NCBI RefSeq assembly: GCF_022835675.1
Contig: NZ_BQUT01000005.1
Span: 743,571 to 807,570 of the forward strand
Direction of reading: 5' to 3'
DNA length: 64,000 nt
Origin: Companilactobacillus sp. RD055328
GTDB lineage: Bacteria; Bacillota; Bacilli; Lactobacillales; Lactobacillaceae
Each line of letters starts with the position of its first letter. Within the stretch, counting starts at the first letter, position 1. Of the stretch, positions 1 through 8,360 are shown in pieces. Position numbers and translations under genes: made by a program. The notes under the pieces were generated by a model. The model saw nothing but the letters and a program-made list of their open reading frames with translations. It ran no database searches and had not been told where the DNA came from.

Positions 1-343
1 TTAGAATAACTTTCCCACTTTGACTACGCCATCTATTACTTGATTGTTGAATATGTGCTGCCCAAAAAGCAAAAGGAATACTTAGTATTGCTGATACAAA
101 TGTTCCTAAAAAGGCGATAGCAAGTGTTTGAATAATTAATGAGAATAGATCTTCTCCTGATCCATCATACATATAAGACCAATCAGGATTAAATAATCCA
201 CTAAAAATAGATTTACTCACTTCACTTGCACTATCTTTTATTCCACTAAATTGAATCCCTGAAAAACTCCATACATATATGGCAATGATAATAGCGCCCC
301 AGAAAACCCAACTGTATTTAGAGTTACTTTTTATTTTTTTCAT
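1..343 (-). CDS. phnE: PhnE-type ABC transporter permease, second copy (3' part beyond window)
   Basis: Partial gene: about 114 codons are visible from the ATG at 343 and the frame is still open at base 1. The visible protein starts [16 protein letters not shown], has one N-terminal membrane segment, and then a stretch (NPDWSYMYDG... LIIQTLAIAFLGTFVSAILS) that parallels the neighbouring PhnE ([10 protein letters not shown]... [19 protein letters not shown]). This is the start of the binding-protein-dependent permease domain. Its ATG overlaps the stop of the upstream permease by one base (TAATG), so the two permeases are translationally coupled and probably form a heterodimeric channel with PhnC and PhnD. 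Substrate (phosphonate, phosphite, phosphate ester or another solute) cannot be told from sequence. Confidence 0.85.
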   Translation of the reverse strand, partial: MKKIKSNSKYSWVFWGAIIIAIYVWSFSGIQFSGIKDSASEVSKSIFSGLFNPDWSYMYDGSGEDLFSLIIQTLAIAFLGTFVSAILSIPFAFWAAHIQQSSNRWRSQSGKVIL

Positions 344-1131
344 TACATAAATTTCTCCCTTAATACATTACTTAAAGTATCAATTACCACTACGACTACG
401 AAAATAGCAATAATAATAACTGCTGTTTGATCATATCTAAACGATGATAATGACCTCTGTAAATACACACCAATTCCGCCGGCGCCTAAGTATCCCAGAA
501 CCGTTGATGCACGAACATTAATCTCAAACGTATATAGGAAGTAACTAATAAAATTATTCAATACCTGCGGAATAATTGCTATCATGATAATTTGTATCTT
601 ATTAGCTCCACTAGTAGTTAAAGCTTCAATGGAGCCGATATCAATTGTTTCAATTGCTTCATAAAAAAGTTTAGAAATCATTGCAAATGAAAAAACTGCT
701 AAAGTTGCAACCCCTGCGACTGGTCCAATTCCTACAATTGCTACAAACAATGCTGCTAGTAACAAATCAGGTAATGTTCTCATCAAGTTTAAAAAGAAAC
801 GAACTATCCCGGTAACAAACTTATTTTTAATAACAGTTCTTGCAGCAATAAATGATACCGGGAGCGCAACAATTGTTCCGATACTTGTACCAATTACTGC
901 CATTTGAATGGTTTCTAATAGTGGACTTAATATGTACTTAGTATAAGCCCAGTCAGGGTGTGCCATTTGAGTTAGCAATTCAAAAAATTGTGAAATATTT
1001 TGAACTAGTAATTCAAAATTAACACCGGTTATGACAGAACTTGCTACTAAACAAAAGATAAATAGACCAAACCATAGAATAAATTTCACATGGAATTTTT
1101 GAATTAAAGTTCTCTGTGGAATTTCATTCAT
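343..1131 (-). CDS. phnE: PhnE-type ABC transporter permease
   Basis: Inner-membrane permease of a phosphonate/phosphite-class ABC importer, 262 residues from the chosen start. About six hydrophobic segments are visible; the region around residues 185-215 ([20 protein letters not shown]) carries the EAA-type cytoplasmic loop that contacts the ATPase. I chose the ATG at 1131 because AAGGAGAAGG lies just upstream; a longer in-frame ATG at 1164 would lie inside phnC without a good ribosome site. The start overlaps the phnC stop by eight bases and the stop overlaps the next permease by one, so phnD-phnC-phnE-phnE' is one operon. Family assignment is firm; substrate is not. Confidence 0.9.
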   Translation of the reverse strand: MNEIPQRTLIQKFHVKFILWFGLFIFCLVASSVITGVNFELLVQNISQFFELLTQMAHPDWAYTKYILSPLLETIQMAVIGTSIGTIVALPVSFIAARTVIKNKFVTGIVRFFLNLMRTLPDLLLAALFVAIVGIGPVAGVATLAVFSFAMISKLFYEAIETIDIGSIEALTTSGANKIQIIMIAIIPQVLNNFISYFLYTFEINVRASTVLGYLGAGGIGVYLQRSLSSFRYDQTAVIIIAIFVVVVVIDTLSNVLREKFM

Positions 1132-1900
1132 AGACCTTCTCCTTTTTAGTATTCTCACCATCATAGATACTATCTAAATCAGAATCAGTTACATTATCTA
1201 TTGGCTTATCATAAATTAACTCGCCATCTCGAAGCCCAATTATACGAGTAGCATACTTCTTAGCAAGTTCTTTAGAATGAAGATTGACCATAATTGTAAT
1301 TCCTAATTCTTCATTAATACTTCTTAAATCATCAAGAACTAGTTTTGCAGTCAATGGATCTAAGGATGCTATTGGTTCATCAGCCAAGATAATCTTTGGA
1401 TCTTGCACCAATGCTCTAGCAATTGCCACACGTTGTTGTTGGCCACCAGATAAAGCATCAGCTCTGGTATATATTTTTTCTAATAGTTGCACTTTTTTTA
1501 ATGCTTGTTCTACTTTCAACTTATCTTCTTTTGAGAATAATCCAAAAACACTTCGCAATGTTGAATAGTGCCCAACTCTACCTGACATAACATTTCGTTG
1601 CACGCTAGATTGTTTAACTAAATTAAAACTTTGAAAAATCATCCCGATATTTCTTCTTAATTCTCGAAGTTTTTTCCCTTTAGCTGCAACAATGGATTCA
1701 CCTGCAATCAATACATCACCTGAACTAATCGTTTGTAATTGATTAATCGATCTTAATAGCGTACTCTTCCCAGCACCTGATAAACCAACGATAACAATAA
1801 ATTCGTTAGGCTTAACTGATAAATTGATGTCTTTTAAACCTTTTGCTCCATTATCGTATATTTTAGAAACATTCTTAAATTCAATAATAGGCTCATTCAT
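1124..1900 (-). CDS. phnC: Phosphonate-class ABC transporter ATP-binding protein
   Basis: Cytoplasmic ATPase that powers the PhnD/PhnE importer. From the chosen ATG at 1900 it is 258 residues: Walker [10 protein letters not shown] at 39-47, Q-loop FQSF near 89-92, signature LSGGQQQR at 150-157, Walker B IILADEP at 170-176 and the switch histidine in VNLHS. The longer frame to 1921 is rejected because AGGCGG sits correctly before the ATG at 1900. It is preceded by a terminator-like hairpin that separates it from phnD, which would lower its expression relative to the binding protein. Length and motifs are normal for PhnC (about 250-260 residues). Confidence 0.92.
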   Translation of the reverse strand: MNEPIIEFKNVSKIYDNGAKGLKDINLSVKPNEFIVIVGLSGAGKSTLLRSINQLQTISSGDVLIAGESIVAAKGKKLRELRRNIGMIFQSFNLVKQSSVQRNVMSGRVGHYSTLRSVFGLFSKEDKLKVEQALKKVQLLEKIYTRADALSGGQQQRVAIARALVQDPKIILADEPIASLDPLTAKLVLDDLRSINEELGITIMVNLHSKELAKKYATRIIGLRDGELIYDKPIDNVTDSDLDSIYDGENTKKEKVYE

Positions 1901-1921
1901 ATTGATTAACCGCCTTCTCAT

Positions 1922-1955
1922 AAAAAAGGGCGTTTATCAAAAATAAACGACCTTT
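1922..1955 (-). terminator. Intra-operon terminator/attenuator between phnD and phnC
   Basis: Read on the minus strand, GGTCGTTTA pairs with TAAACGCC and is followed by TTTTTTAT. It lies 28 bases after the phnD stop and 21 bases before the phnC start, so it probably gives partial termination and a surplus of binding protein. Confidence 0.65.
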
Positions 1956-1983
1956 CCCTAATTCATATTATTTTTTTCGAAAA

Positions 1984-2916
1984 TTATTTTGTTAGCTTTT
2001 TAACGTCTTTACTATATTCTCTCATTAAATCAAAGTTACTATCCTTTGATTTTGTATATCCTTCATGAGAATAAATTTCAGAGACAATCTTGTGTCCTTT
2101 TTTGCTCTTAGCAATATCGATAAAGGCATTTTGAATCTTCTTTTGCCATTTATCTGACATATCTTTTCTTACTGAAATAGTATCGTTAGGAATTGGTTGA
2201 GTAAAGTAGATAGGTTCTACTTTATCCATAATATCTGGAACGTCTTTTTTAACAATATTACGAGCATCTTCAAATACAAAAGCTGCATCTGTATCACCGT
2301 TTAGAACTGACATAACACCTTGATCATGTCCTTTAACTTGTACTGTCTTAATACCATTCTTGTTGATATTAACACCTTTTTTCATTAGATCTACTGCGGG
2401 GAAAATAAATCCTGATGCTGAAGTTGTATCTTGTACGGCAATCTTCTTGCCTTTTAAATCATCAATAGTTTTGATTCCACTGCCTTTTTTAACAACAACC
2501 ATTGAGCGATATTTATCAACTAACTTAGTGCTGTTTTCTCCACCAGGTTGTGTGATTTTGTAACGTTCAGCTTGTAGTAAAACTTTGGTTCCGTTTTGTT
2601 TGTGTGCCATTACATAAGCGTCAGGTGGTAAGAAACCTACATCAACTTGTTTTGAACCCATTGCTTCAACTATCGTATTGTAATCAGTTGATACACTTAC
2701 TTTAACAGGAATCCCTAATTCCTTTGAAAGTAATTTTTCAAGTGGTTTAGCCTTGGCTTCCATCTTATCAGCTTGAGATGATGGGACAAACTGCACCTTT
2801 AGTTCTTTAGGTGTGTAGGCTGTATCCTTACTACTGTCTTTAGATCCACATGCAGCTAAGCCAGCACCAAGAACTAATGCCAGTGATCCCAGTAGCACTT
2901 TTTTCCAGATTTTCAT
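1984..2916 (-). CDS. phnD: Phosphonate/phosphite-type ABC transporter substrate-binding lipoprotein
   Basis: Extracellular solute receptor, 310 residues, anchored by lipid. The N-terminus MKIWKKVLLGSLALVLGAG is a lipoprotein signal peptide ending in the lipobox LAAC at about 20-23. The rest fits the PhnD family: KVSVSTDYNTIVEAMGSKQVDVGFLPP (read in two parts around residues 78-97) and GKKIAVQDTTSASGF near 155 are the usual ligand-pocket regions. It leads the phn operon, has a good promoter (TTGATA-17-TATTCT) and an AGGAGG site. The ligand is not identifiable; lactobacilli often lack C-P lyase, so phosphite, phosphate esters or an unrelated solute are possible. Confidence 0.9.
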   Translation of the reverse strand: MKIWKKVLLGSLALVLGAGLAACGSKDSSKDTAYTPKELKVQFVPSSQADKMEAKAKPLEKLLSKELGIPVKVSVSTDYNTIVEAMGSKQVDVGFLPPDAYVMAHKQNGTKVLLQAERYKITQPGGENSTKLVDKYRSMVVVKKGSGIKTIDDLKGKKIAVQDTTSASGFIFPAVDLMKKGVNINKNGIKTVQVKGHDQGVMSVLNGDTDAAFVFEDARNIVKKDVPDIMDKVEPIYFTQPIPNDTISVRKDMSDKWQKKIQNAFIDIAKSKKGHKIVSEIYSHEGYTKSKDSNFDLMREYSKDVKKLTK

Positions 2917-2947
2917 ATACTTCGTTCCTCCTATTTGTTATAGACCA

Positions 2948-2976
2948 AGAATAGTACAAAAAACGAACTTTATCAA
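2948..2976 (-). promoter_or_regulatory. Promoter of the phn operon with a CGAAC box in the spacer
   Basis: On the minus strand TTGATA (2976-2971), a 17-base spacer and TATTCT (2953-2948). The spacer contains an A-rich CGAAC sequence (plus strand AAAAAACGAACTTTA, 2958-2972) resembling a PurBox. Directly downstream, TGTTATAGACCA (plus strand, 2936-2947) resembles HutC/GntR-type operators. Confidence 0.55.
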
Positions 2977-3003
2977 CGTGATTTTTTATAAATATCGTTT
3001 TTT

Positions 3004-3019
3004 ATTGGTACGAACCAAT
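3004..3019. promoter_or_regulatory. Palindrome ATTGGT-ACGA-ACCAAT between phnD and guaC
   Basis: Six-base perfect arms around a four-base centre, in the divergent phnD/guaC intergenic region. It fits the GGT-N4-ACC pattern of GntR/HutC-family operators and also contains the PurBox-like core ACGAAC, so its owner is uncertain. Confidence 0.45.
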
Positions 3020-3060
3020 ATGAAAAGGCTACACAAGTGTGAAATTTGTAATTTAACAGT

Positions 3061-3122
3061 AAAATACGAACAATAACCCAAAATTACGTATTGACTTTCG
3101 CCTGGGTTAAGTGCTATATATA
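3061..3122 (+). promoter_or_regulatory. guaC promoter with upstream PurBox
   Basis: TTGACT at 3091-3096, 18-base spacer, TATATA at 3115-3120 preceded by TGC (extended -10). A PurBox-like AAAATACGAACAATA lies at 3061-3075, its CGAAC core about 58 bases before the predicted start. Activation by PurR is the likely reading, by analogy with lactococcal PurR. Confidence 0.55.
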
Positions 3123-3206
3123 GATGGTAGTTATATTCTAGATACAACATAGAGTATGCTACAAATAATAGTTCGGTCGTTAACATTCGACTTTAAGGGG
3201 ATTTAC

Positions 3207-4181
3207 ATGCAAACTTTCGATTATAATGATATCCAATTAATTCCAAATAAATGTATTGTTGCAAGTCGCTCAGAATGCGACACATCAGTGACTCTCGGCA
3301 ATCATACATTCAAAATTCCCGTTGTACCTGCTAATATGCAAACCGTGATTGATGAATCATTAGCAGAGAAATTAGCGCAAAATAATTTTTTCTATGTTAT
3401 GCATAGATTCGAACCAAACAGAAGAAAATCTTTTGTTGAACACATGAACGAAAAGAATTTAATTAGTTCAATTAGTATCGGTATTAAAGATGAAGAATTC
3501 GAATTCATCTCTGAACTAGCAGCAGATAATAACATACCTGATTATATAACTATTGATGTTGCTCACGGTCACAGTGATATTGTTATCAAAATGATTAAAC
3601 ACGTTAAACAAACACTCCCTAATTCATTTTTAATAGTTGGCAACGTAGCAACTCCTGAAGCTGTACGTGAATTAGAAAATGCCGGAGCTGACGCTACCAA
3701 AGTCGGCGTTGGCCCAGGACGCGCTTGTATTACAAAACTAAAAACCGGCTTTGGTACTGGTGGTTGGCAACTAAGTGCAATCCACTTATGTTCTAAAGCT
3801 GCGCGCAAGCCGATAATTGCTGATGGTGGTTTACGTTTTAACGGAGATATCGCAAAATCAATCCGCTTCGGCGCTTGTATGGTTATGATAGGTTCATTAT
3901 TAGCTGGTCACGAAGAATCTCCAGGTGAAACAATCATTACTGATGGACACAAACAGAAGGAATATTTTGGTTCTGCTTCTGAATATCAAAAAAACGAGCA
4001 TAAAAATGTTGAAGGAAAAAAATTATTTATCGACTATCGCGGTAGTATTTTTGATACACTAAAAGAAATGCAAGAAGATTTACAATCTGCAATATCATAC
4101 GCTGGTGGAAAAGATCTTGATTCAATTCGTAAAGTTGATTATGTAATTGTTAAGAATTCAATTCTAAATGGCGATATATAA
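3207..4181 (+). CDS. guaC: GMP reductase
   Basis: Converts GMP to IMP with NADPH and ammonia release, letting guanine nucleotides be recycled to adenine nucleotides. It has 324 residues from the ATG at 3207, which follows AAGGGG; the reading frame extends upstream but without a better start. The catalytic loop [20 protein letters not shown] has the nucleophilic cysteine at about 174, and the TGFGTGGWQ signature separates GMP reductase (GuaC, type 2) from IMP dehydrogenase; no CBS domains are present. [15 protein letters not shown] near 205-220 is the phosphate-binding part of the TIM barrel. It is followed at 17 bases by a deoxyribosyltransferase gene, so the two form a purine salvage operon. 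Confidence 0.95.
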   Translation: MQTFDYNDIQLIPNKCIVASRSECDTSVTLGNHTFKIPVVPANMQTVIDESLAEKLAQNNFFYVMHRFEPNRRKSFVEHMNEKNLISSISIGIKDEEFEFISELAADNNIPDYITIDVAHGHSDIVIKMIKHVKQTLPNSFLIVGNVATPEAVRELENAGADATKVGVGPGRACITKLKTGFGTGGWQLSAIHLCSKAARKPIIADGGLRFNGDIAKSIRFGACMVMIGSLLAGHEESPGETIITDGHKQKEYFGSASEYQKNEHKNVEGKKLFIDYRGSIFDTLKEMQEDLQSAISYAGGKDLDSIRKVDYVIVKNSILNGDI

Positions 4182-4198
4182 CCTAAGGAGAAAGATTT

Positions 4199-4657
4199 AT
4201 GAGAAACATTTACCTTGCTGCCCCATTCTTTGATGAAAAACAAATAGAACGCCGTGACAAAATGGTAAAGTTGTTAAACGAAAATCCAACTGTTAACGAA
4301 GTTTTTATTCCTGGTGAACATGAAGAAGATACTGCTTTTGAATTCGGAACACTTGAATGGCAAGTTGCTACATTCAAACTTGATACTAATCAAATTGATG
4401 TTAACGACATAGTTGTTGGAATCCTTGATTACGAAGAAGCTGACACATCAGATCCTGGAACAATCTGGGAACTAGGGTATGCATCTGCAAGTAAAATGCC
4501 TACAATTGCTGTTAAGTTTGGTGATTCAAACAAATTGAATTTAATGTTAGCTCGCAGTCTAACAGCCTTCTTCAATGGTGAAGAAGACGTTGAAAATATT
4601 AAAAACTACGATTTCAACTTATTACAAACAAGATTTTCTGATTACGAAGTATTCTAA
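4199..4657 (+). CDS. Nucleoside 2-deoxyribosyltransferase family protein
   Basis: Probably exchanges bases between deoxyribonucleosides, a salvage step common in lactobacilli. The 152-residue protein begins MRNIYLAAPFF, carries the DPGTIWELGYA motif with the expected catalytic glutamate at about 91, and ends in NLLQTRFSDYEVF, similar to the C-terminus of Lactobacillus Ndt. Length matches the family (about 150-160). It sits 17 bases after guaC with its own AAGGAGAAAG site and shares the guaC promoter, and a strong bidirectional terminator follows. Whether it acts on purines only (type I) or on both bases (type II) cannot be decided here. Confidence 0.85.
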   Translation: MRNIYLAAPFFDEKQIERRDKMVKLLNENPTVNEVFIPGEHEEDTAFEFGTLEWQVATFKLDTNQIDVNDIVVGILDYEEADTSDPGTIWELGYASASKMPTIAVKFGDSNKLNLMLARSLTAFFNGEEDVENIKNYDFNLLQTRFSDYEVF

Positions 4658-4659
4658 AT

Positions 4660-4691
4660 AAAAAACACCACTTTAAAAGTGGTGTTTTTTT
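4660..4691. terminator. Bidirectional terminator
   Basis: AAAAACACCACTTT pairs with AAAGTGGTGTTTTT, placed between the convergent deoxyribosyltransferase and acetyltransferase genes. Confidence 0.9.
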
Positions 4692-4692
4692 A

Positions 4693-5157
4693 TTAAAATG
4701 CTTTTTGATAAATAATATTTCCTTTAATTAGATGAGCAAATTCAAAACCTGCTCGTTGAGCAACATTAATGGCTCGTGTATTATTTCGATTGACAATAAT
4801 TTTGAGCTTATCAACTGTTGTTTTTTCGTCTAAATTTGCCACTAAATTTGAAACAATCCCTTGTCCTTCAAATACTTCATCAATCCAATAGCCAACTTCA
4901 GCAGATGCATTATTTAGATCTACACGTTGTAAATCTACAATACCAATAATATGATTTTCAAACTTAATACTATATAGTTCTTGAGTTTCATCAAATATTG
5001 ATATTTCAATGAATTCCTTCTCATCTTCAACTGTTGTGACTTTTTCAACCCAATTAAACCATTGATTAAAACGATCACGATTGCGATTGATTAATTCAAA
5101 TATTTCCTGAGTATCATTTAATGTTGTCTCTTCTAATCTTATTTTCTTAGTTTTCAT
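4693..5157 (-). CDS. GNAT acetyltransferase, RimJ/RimL-like
   Basis: Predicted acetyl-CoA-dependent N-acetyltransferase of 154 residues. The pattern IRLEETTLNDTQEIFELI at the N-terminus, HIIGIVDLQRVD, AEVGYWIDEVFEGQGI near 85-100 and NTRAINVAQRAGF near 130 is that of the RimJ/RimL/SpeG-like group. I chose the ATG at 5157 (GGGG eleven bases before it) instead of one seven codons earlier. It lies 35 bases downstream of the ABC exporter gene on the same strand, making it the third gene of the marR-exporter operon. A resistance-type role next to a multidrug exporter is possible, but the acceptor is unknown. Confidence 0.8.
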   Translation of the reverse strand: MKTKKIRLEETTLNDTQEIFELINRNRDRFNQWFNWVEKVTTVEDEKEFIEISIFDETQELYSIKFENHIIGIVDLQRVDLNNASAEVGYWIDEVFEGQGIVSNLVANLDEKTTVDKLKIIVNRNNTRAINVAQRAGFEFAHLIKGNIIYQKAF

Positions 5158-5192
5158 GTATATTACCCCATACATCACATGAAATTTTGTGA

Positions 5193-6962
5193 TTAATCTT
5201 GATTAAATTGTGTTTCTACATATTCGCGGTACAGTTCATGATTTTTCACTAATTCAGAATGAGTTCCAGATCCACTGACCGAACCGTGTTCAATAAAGTA
5301 AATTTTGTTAGCATCTACTATTGTACTTAAACGGTGAGCAATCACTAATGTCGTGCGCCCTTTCATCAATTGATCTAACGCTTTTTGAACCATTGCTTCT
5401 GATTCTGAATCAAGACTTGCAGTAGCCTCATCCAACATCAAAATCTTAGGATTTCGTAAGAATGCGCGAGCAATCGCAATTCTTTGGCGTTGTCCACCTG
5501 ACACTTTAACCCCACGCTCTCCAACTTGCGTATCAAGCTGGTTAGGCATTTCTTTTACAAAACCATCTGCAAAGGCTAACTTTAATACATCCCACAATTG
5601 GTCATCTGTATAATCACCATCTAGTCCGTATGTTAAATTATCACGAATAGTTCCAGCAAGAATAGCTGAATCTTGACTAACAAAACCTATCTGTTCACGC
5701 CAACTATGTAAACTAATATCTTTCACATTCTGGCCATTAATTGTGATCTCACCATTAGTTGGCTCATAAAATCTTTCTAACAAGCTAAAGACGGTAGATT
5801 TCCCACCACCTGAAGGTCCCGCAAATGCCACAACTGTATTTGGTTTTGCCTCAAAACTAACATCTTTCAAAATTGGATTACTATTATCGTAGGCGAAGTC
5901 TACATTCTTCATTTCTAAAATCTTACCTTCAACATCTACGTAACTTCCATCTTCTAGTTTCTCTTCATGTTCCATTAATAAGTTTTGAATTCTTTGTGTT
6001 GAACCACTAGCTTTAGCTAATGTTGTGAAGAACGTTCCCAAAGTCGCTGCTGGTCCAATGATTTGGAACATATACATAAGAAATGAGAACATAGCTCCCA
6101 TTGAAAGAGTTCCCGCAGAAACACGAGAAGCACCGTAAGCTAACACTCCAACAAACATTCCCATCATTACAGCTGTCATAATTGGTCCTGCAACTGAATC
6201 AAAGAATACTTCTCTTAAACCGATTTTATATAGTTTTTCGATTTCACCATAACCGCTTGTTGCTTCTTGTTGTTCAGAGTTAGATGATTTAACTAATCTA
6301 ATCTCTGATAAAATGTCTCCGGCATCGCCAGAAAAATCTGCTAAGGCATCTTGTCTTGCATGTCCTACTTTGTGACTTTGACGACCGATTGGAATCATAA
6401 CTAACATAACTAACGGAATTGCCAAGAATACAATTGCTGTCATTTTCCAATCCATAATAATCATTAATACTAAAGCGCCAACTATTGATAATAGTGATGT
6501 AATTAAACTAGGAAAAGCTCTAGCTAACAAATCTTTAACTTGTGTCGAATCGTTAACCAACCGTGATGTCATCTCACCCGACTTGTTTTCATCAAAATAA
6601 TTGACATGTAGTGTTAATAACTTATCCCATATTTTCTTACGAAGTTCACTAACAATATCTTCTCCGAAGAATCCTAACAAGCTACCTGACGCTGCACTAA
6701 TAACTGCACTTGCTAAAAACACAACAATTATTAAAGCTACAAGTTTGCCATCTACTGAGTGTTGGAATCCATTAATCAAATTCTTAGCAAAGCTAGGAAC
6801 AATTAACTGCATTCCTGTCGCAATCATTCCTAAGAATAATCCTAACCATAATTGCCAATATTTTGGCTTAGTATCTTTTAACAAAGCCATAAATGTCTTT
6901 AAATTAAATTTTTCTGGCTTAGCTTCTCGCTTAGCCTTATTCATTGCTTGTCGATTGTCCAT
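5193..6962 (-). CDS. ABC multidrug exporter, half-transporter (BmrA/LmrA-like)
   Basis: Fused membrane and ATPase protein of 589 residues that would work as a homodimer to export drugs or lipids. Residues about 35-320 hold six transmembrane helices; the nucleotide-binding domain has Walker A GPSGGGKST near 380, signature VSGGQRQRIAIARA near 485, Walker B ILMLDEATASLD near 505 and the switch region VIAHRLST near 540. It starts six bases after the marR stop, so regulator and pump are co-transcribed and the pump is probably de-repressed by MarR ligands. The close match to LmrA/BmrA layout is clear; substrates are not. Confidence 0.92.
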   Translation of the reverse strand: MDNRQAMNKAKREAKPEKFNLKTFMALLKDTKPKYWQLWLGLFLGMIATGMQLIVPSFAKNLINGFQHSVDGKLVALIIVVFLASAVISAASGSLLGFFGEDIVSELRKKIWDKLLTLHVNYFDENKSGEMTSRLVNDSTQVKDLLARAFPSLITSLLSIVGALVLMIIMDWKMTAIVFLAIPLVMLVMIPIGRQSHKVGHARQDALADFSGDAGDILSEIRLVKSSNSEQQEATSGYGEIEKLYKIGLREVFFDSVAGPIMTAVMMGMFVGVLAYGASRVSAGTLSMGAMFSFLMYMFQIIGPAATLGTFFTTLAKASGSTQRIQNLLMEHEEKLEDGSYVDVEGKILEMKNVDFAYDNSNPILKDVSFEAKPNTVVAFAGPSGGGKSTVFSLLERFYEPTNGEITINGQNVKDISLHSWREQIGFVSQDSAILAGTIRDNLTYGLDGDYTDDQLWDVLKLAFADGFVKEMPNQLDTQVGERGVKVSGGQRQRIAIARAFLRNPKILMLDEATASLDSESEAMVQKALDQLMKGRTTLVIAHRLSTIVDANKIYFIEHGSVSGSGTHSELVKNHELYREYVETQFNQD

Positions 6963-6968
6963 AATTCT

Positions 6969-7541
6969 TTAATCCCACCAACTTCTGTATTCTCTTTTTA
7001 AACGATTCATATGATGATGCATTTCATGACGCATTGCTTCTCCATGTATTCCCGCAAAATTATCGAAGAATTTATTAGTCTTATCCTTATCCAACTTCGT
7101 TAACCGTTCATTTATCTTGTTTAAAATACGACTTAAGTCTTCTTTTTCTTGTTCTGTTAAATCTTTAAAAATATTGTTTGTCGCATTATCAGTTTTTTCA
7201 GTCCCATTTTCAATCTCTTGCTTACCTTTTTCTGTCAGATAAATTAATGATACACGCTTGTCATTCTCACTTTCATGCCGTTCAACTAGACCCTCTTCTT
7301 CTAGCGTTTGAACCTGCATGCTAACTGAACTAGGTTTAATATCCAAAATTTCTACAATTTCAGAATTCTTCAGACCATCTTTGTCTTTCAACAAAAACAA
7401 AATTCTCGTTTTTCCACGAACCGAATGTAAATCATCATTTAGCTGTGTCTTACGATGACTGGCCATCATAGCTGTCATGAAATAGCGTGATCTTGTCATT
7501 TTGCCAAATAAACTAATTAAATTATCTGTATTATCTGTCAT
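6969..7541 (-). CDS. MarR-family transcriptional regulator
   Basis: DNA-binding repressor of 190 residues that probably controls itself and the ABC exporter downstream. The winged helix is visible as SVRGKTRILFLL, NSEIVEILDIKPSSVSMQV (recognition helix) and the wing HESENDKRVSLIYLTEKG. A C-terminal tail of about 55 residues (DNFAGIHGEAMRHEMHHHMNRL) is charged and histidine-rich, longer than in most MarR proteins. GGGAGGA precedes the ATG at 7541. The promoter carries a 13-base inverted repeat over its -35 element, which fits autoregulation. Confidence 0.88.
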   Translation of the reverse strand: MTDNTDNLISLFGKMTRSRYFMTAMMASHRKTQLNDDLHSVRGKTRILFLLKDKDGLKNSEIVEILDIKPSSVSMQVQTLEEEGLVERHESENDKRVSLIYLTEKGKQEIENGTEKTDNATNNIFKDLTEQEKEDLSRILNKINERLTKLDKDKTNKFFDNFAGIHGEAMRHEMHHHMNRLKREYRSWWD

Positions 7542-7558
7542 ATTAAGTCCTCCCAATA

Positions 7559-7636
7559 TAGTTAGTTAGTTTTTATTTTACCTAACGAAATATTATAATA
7601 ACACTTAGTTAGTTTATGTCAATCATAAACTAACTA
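7559..7636 (-). promoter_or_regulatory. marR-exporter promoter and MarR operator
   Basis: Minus-strand promoter with a perfect TTGACA (7622-7617) and TATTAT (7600-7595) at 16 bases. A perfect 13-base inverted repeat (TAGTTAGTTTATG 7606-7618, complement at 7624-7636, five-base centre) covers the -35 element. A further TAGTTAGTTAGTTTTT lies at 7559-7574 just before the ribosome site. The same TAGTTAGT unit in both places suggests one repressor binding around the promoter. Confidence 0.75.
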
Positions 7637-7649
7637 TTTTTGTAAAATA

Positions 7650-7679
7650 AAAAAAACACCACTTAATCGTAGTGTTCAT
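7650..7679 (-). terminator. Terminator of the YczE-like gene
   Basis: On the minus strand AACACTAC pairs (one wobble) with GTGGTGTT and is followed by a run of T. Confidence 0.75.
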
Positions 7680-7685
7680 CAATCT

Positions 7686-8342
7686 TTATATATTATGTTT
7701 CAGGTTAGTAAATATATACCTGTCAGCCCATCCTATTAAGCTACCTTGGAAGAATAAGGCTATTACTGTTCCAATATTCACAGCAACTAAATTCTTCATT
7801 ATAATTCCACTAATAATCAAAATTATTAGCGGTGGTATGAAACTAGCAATCTGTGCTTTAGAAGGATCGCCGTGTAAATATTTAAATCTCAAGATATATG
7901 CTAAGTCATCATTAGGATGCAAAACTAAATTGACACGTTGATATATCGATACCGCAATAGCTATTAATAAGATAGCAACTAAGTCTAGTATCAAACGAAT
8001 AATTATTGGCATTTCAATAATATGTAGAGATGATAGCCATTGAGTTATAACTTGTACTAAATAACTAAAAGGGGTAATAAATATTAAATTTCCGACCATT
8101 CTTGGCCACTCAAGGCGACCCAATAAAATCGCATTAAAAATAACTACTAATATTCCATAGAAGAACAATACTGTACCTAAATCGATTCCTGTTAGTTTCG
8201 ACAAGTTCGCCGCAGAAGCCGTCCATAAGGCACTTCCCAAATTAGTTGAAATCGTTAAAGCATTAGCAAATGAATTTAGAATAATAGAAAATATAAAATA
8301 AAACATTGTTTCAGTTGTTGTTAATTTTCGATTATCGTTCAT
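7686..8342 (-). CDS. YczE/YyaS/YitT-type membrane protein
   Basis: Integral membrane protein of 218 residues with about five or six hydrophobic segments. The N-terminal part (FSIILNSFANALTISTNLGSALWTA) with the asparagine/glycine-rich first loop and the later NPND-type loop (VLHPNDDLAYILRFKY) match the YczE family of COG2364. The ATG at 8342 follows AGAGGAG; an upstream GTG at 8348 is less likely. Function of the family is not established; in Bacillus YczE is linked to surfactin synthesis enzymes. It lies 18 bases after the AlkD-like gene and is probably co-transcribed with it. Confidence 0.75.
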   Translation of the reverse strand: MNDNRKLTTTETMFYFIFSIILNSFANALTISTNLGSALWTASAANLSKLTGIDLGTVLFFYGILVVIFNAILLGRLEWPRMVGNLIFITPFSYLVQVITQWLSSLHIIEMPIIIRLILDLVAILLIAIAVSIYQRVNLVLHPNDDLAYILRFKYLHGDPSKAQIASFIPPLIILIISGIIMKNLVAVNIGTVIALFFQGSLIGWADRYIFTNLKHNI

Positions 8343-8360
8343 TACCACTCCTCTATTACA

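Noticed and set aside
1284-1568. Plus-strand open frame opposite phnC
   Set aside because: Lies wholly antisense to a well-supported ATPase gene, lacks a ribosome site and a recognisable domain. The many other long antisense frames in the window were rejected for the same reason.
2986-3186. Minus-strand open frame upstream of phnD
   Set aside because: Covers the guaC promoter and PurBoxes, composition is non-coding and there is no ribosome site.
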